Origin: Planctomycetota bacterium
GTDB taxonomy: Bacteria; Planctomycetota; Planctomycetia; Planctomycetales; Planctomycetaceae
Assembly (NCBI GenBank): GCA_023429275.1
Contig: JAEYWB010000469.1
Coordinates: 1-8,659 of the forward strand
Reading direction: 5' to 3'
DNA length: 8,659 nucleotides
Below, one piece after another: positions 7,889 through 8,659 of the stretch (position 1 is the stretch's first letter; each line of letters opens with the position of its first letter). A program made the translations under genes and the position numbers. The notes under the pieces are model-generated. The model was not told the origin of the DNA. It ran no database searches and worked only from the letters and a program-made list of their open reading frames with translations.

Positions 7889-7909
7889 GAACGACCTCAC
7901 AAGTCGTTC
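7889..7909. repeat. Palindromic repeat, copy 1
   Basis: GAACGAC (7889-7895) pairs exactly with GTCGTTC (7903-7909). The element starts ten bases after the oxidoreductase stop codon. Its sequence is repeated in inverted orientation at 7952-7972, with 19 of 21 positions identical. It could end the upstream transcript, but no T run follows. Confidence 0.55.
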
Positions 7910-7929
7910 GCGTGACGTCGATACGCGTT

Positions 7930-7990
7930 GCGGCCGCCCGCTTCCGGATGAGAACGACCTGTGAGGCCGTTCGACCGGGCAGGCGGCCGC
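7930..7990. repeat. Composite palindrome containing repeat copy 2
   Basis: The outer arms GCGGCCGCC (7930-7938) and GGCGGCCGC (7982-7990) are exact reverse complements. They enclose an imperfect palindrome at 7952-7972, where GAACGACCT (7952-7960) pairs with AGGCCGTTC (7964-7972) apart from one A-C mismatch. Copy 2 is the inverse of copy 1 at 7889-7909. In single strands this would give a stem with an inner hairpin. No coding potential is seen. Confidence 0.5.
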
Positions 7991-8083
7991 TCCATTTCGC
8001 ACGCCCTTCACCTGAACCTAAGCTCTGGCAACGAAATGCGCTGAGTTCACGGCGAATTCAGGGATCGCTCGTTGTCCGAGGAG

Positions 8084-8092
8084 TGTTAAAAT
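8084..8092 (+). promoter_or_regulatory. Extended -10 promoter candidate for gspG
   Basis: TGTTAAAAT carries the TGn extension followed by TAAAAT, a five-of-six match to the -10 consensus. Extended -10 promoters can work without a good -35 box, and none is visible at proper spacing. Transcription would start near 8099, leaving a leader of about 100 bases before gspG. Confidence 0.45.
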
Positions 8093-8185
8093 GGAATACT
8101 CGAAATCGGCCCATCGCCCGTTTTTGATGAATCCCGCACCTCTGCGCGAGGGTTTGTCAGCGGACGAAGCCCGCGCTTGCCCATC

Positions 8186-8191
8186 AGGAAG
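8186..8191 (+). promoter_or_regulatory. Ribosome binding site of gspG
   Basis: AGGAAG lies seven bases before ATG 8199. It decides the start in favour of 8199 over the in-frame ATG at 8091, which has no prepilin-like extension. Confidence 0.65.
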
Positions 8192-8198
8192 TCGAACC

Positions 8199-8651
8199 AT
8201 GGAAAGAACTCGCTCACGCTCCTCCCGTCGCCGTCGCGGCGGTTTCACCCTGCTCGAACTGCTGATCGTGCTCGCGATTCTCGGTGTCATCGCCGCCATG
8301 GTCGCTCCGAGCCTCCTCGGAACCCAGCAGAAGGCGATGATCAAGGCGGCGGGCCTGAACATCACGGAGATCGAGTCGGCAGCCAAGCGGTACGCCGTCG
8401 AACACGACGGGATCTACCCCAGCTCGCAGGAGGGCCTCGCGGCGCTGGTCAGCTCGACCGGGGCGGACGGCAAGGTGGTCTCCTACCTCGAAAAGATGCC
8501 GGTCGACCCCTGGGGGCAGCAGTACTTCTACGAGTACAACCCGGAGGGGGGCGGCAAGCAGAAGATCGACAAGCCGGCGATCTGGTCGTCCGGTCCGAAC
8601 CGCAAGAATGACAACGGCTCGGGCGACGACATCAAGAACTGGGATAACTGA
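8199..8651 (+). CDS. gspG: Type II secretion system major pseudopilin GspG
   Basis: A 150-residue class 3 prepilin, the main subunit of the type II secretion pseudopilus. It has a short, very basic leader (MERTRSRSSRRRRGG) cut by prepilin peptidase after Gly15. The mature protein would begin FTLLE, with the conserved Glu at position +5 (E20), then a hydrophobic helix LLIVLAILGVIAAMVAPSLL that anchors it in the inner membrane. The globular domain has the GspG signatures YPSSQEGLAAL, MPVDPWGQQYFYEYNP, and the C-terminal Asp-rich loop NRKNDNGSGDDIKNWD, which in GspG binds calcium. The length fits the family. The start at 8199 has a good ribosome binding site. It is the last gene in the window; other gsp genes probably follow. 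Planctomycetes also have many other pilin-like proteins, but the C-terminal motif argues for true GspG. Confidence 0.93.
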   Translation: MERTRSRSSRRRRGGFTLLELLIVLAILGVIAAMVAPSLLGTQQKAMIKAAGLNITEIESAAKRYAVEHDGIYPSSQEGLAALVSSTGADGKVVSYLEKMPVDPWGQQYFYEYNPEGGGKQKIDKPAIWSSGPNRKNDNGSGDDIKNWDN

Positions 8652-8659
8652 GTTGTGAA

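Larger units (their letters stand above)
7879..8198. other. 320-base intergenic region before gspG
   Basis: The gap holds, in order, a 21-base imperfect palindrome (7889-7909), a composite palindrome (7930-7990), about 90 bases with no feature I can name, an extended -10 promoter candidate (8084-8092), and a leader of about 100 bases ending in the gspG ribosome binding site. A frame that is open from ATG 8091 into gspG is an upstream extension without homology. The other frames here look like shadows. Confidence 0.6.

Noticed and set aside
8091..8198. Upstream start adding 36 residues to GspG
   Set aside because: Its ATG overlaps the -10-like sequence and has no good ribosome binding site. 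Starting at 8199 gives a normal short basic prepilin leader with AGGAAG upstream.

Overview
The window is GC-rich bacterial DNA with strongly GC-biased third codon positions. Its gene content fits a planctomycete (Planctomycetia): a Tat-exported Gfo/Idh/MocA oxidoreductase, a LarA-like (DUF2088) protein, a cytoplasmic-type cyclophilin with a lysine-rich C-terminal tail, a large secreted DUF3352-like protein, and a GspG pseudopilin. The taxon is inferred from gene style; there is no rRNA or marker tree here.

Layout. A cyclophilin-type peptidyl-prolyl isomerase lies on the minus strand (26-568). Everything after it is on the plus strand: carA, the glutaminase subunit of carbamoyl-phosphate synthase (876-2012); a 724-residue exported protein of unknown function with two related halves (2178-4352); a 100-residue Dabb-domain protein (4586-4888); a possible 35-residue single-span membrane peptide (4997-5104); a LarA-family gene broken by a one-base frameshift in a C run (5160-6409); a Tat-signal Gfo/Idh/MocA oxidoreductase (6547-7878); and the major pseudopilin gspG (8199-8651). 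The genes are mostly separated by gaps of over 100 bases and do not form one obvious operon. The set mixes housekeeping functions (protein folding, pyrimidine/arginine precursor synthesis), likely sugar or hydroxy-acid metabolism, and the start of a type II secretion or pseudopilus locus that probably continues past the right edge.

The most unusual content is between the genes. Two neighbouring gaps carry imperfect inverted repeats whose arms are themselves short tandem arrays: an 8-base period at 4370-4471 and a 7-base period with exactly four units per arm at 4896-4985. The gap after the oxidoreductase carries two inverted copies of a 21-base palindrome, one of them enclosed by a further 9-base inverted repeat. 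Two compact palindromes follow carA. These look like members of dispersed intergenic repeat families, possibly also acting as transcription ends. I see no CRISPR array, transposase, integrase, tRNA or rRNA, and no convincing new multi-gene system.
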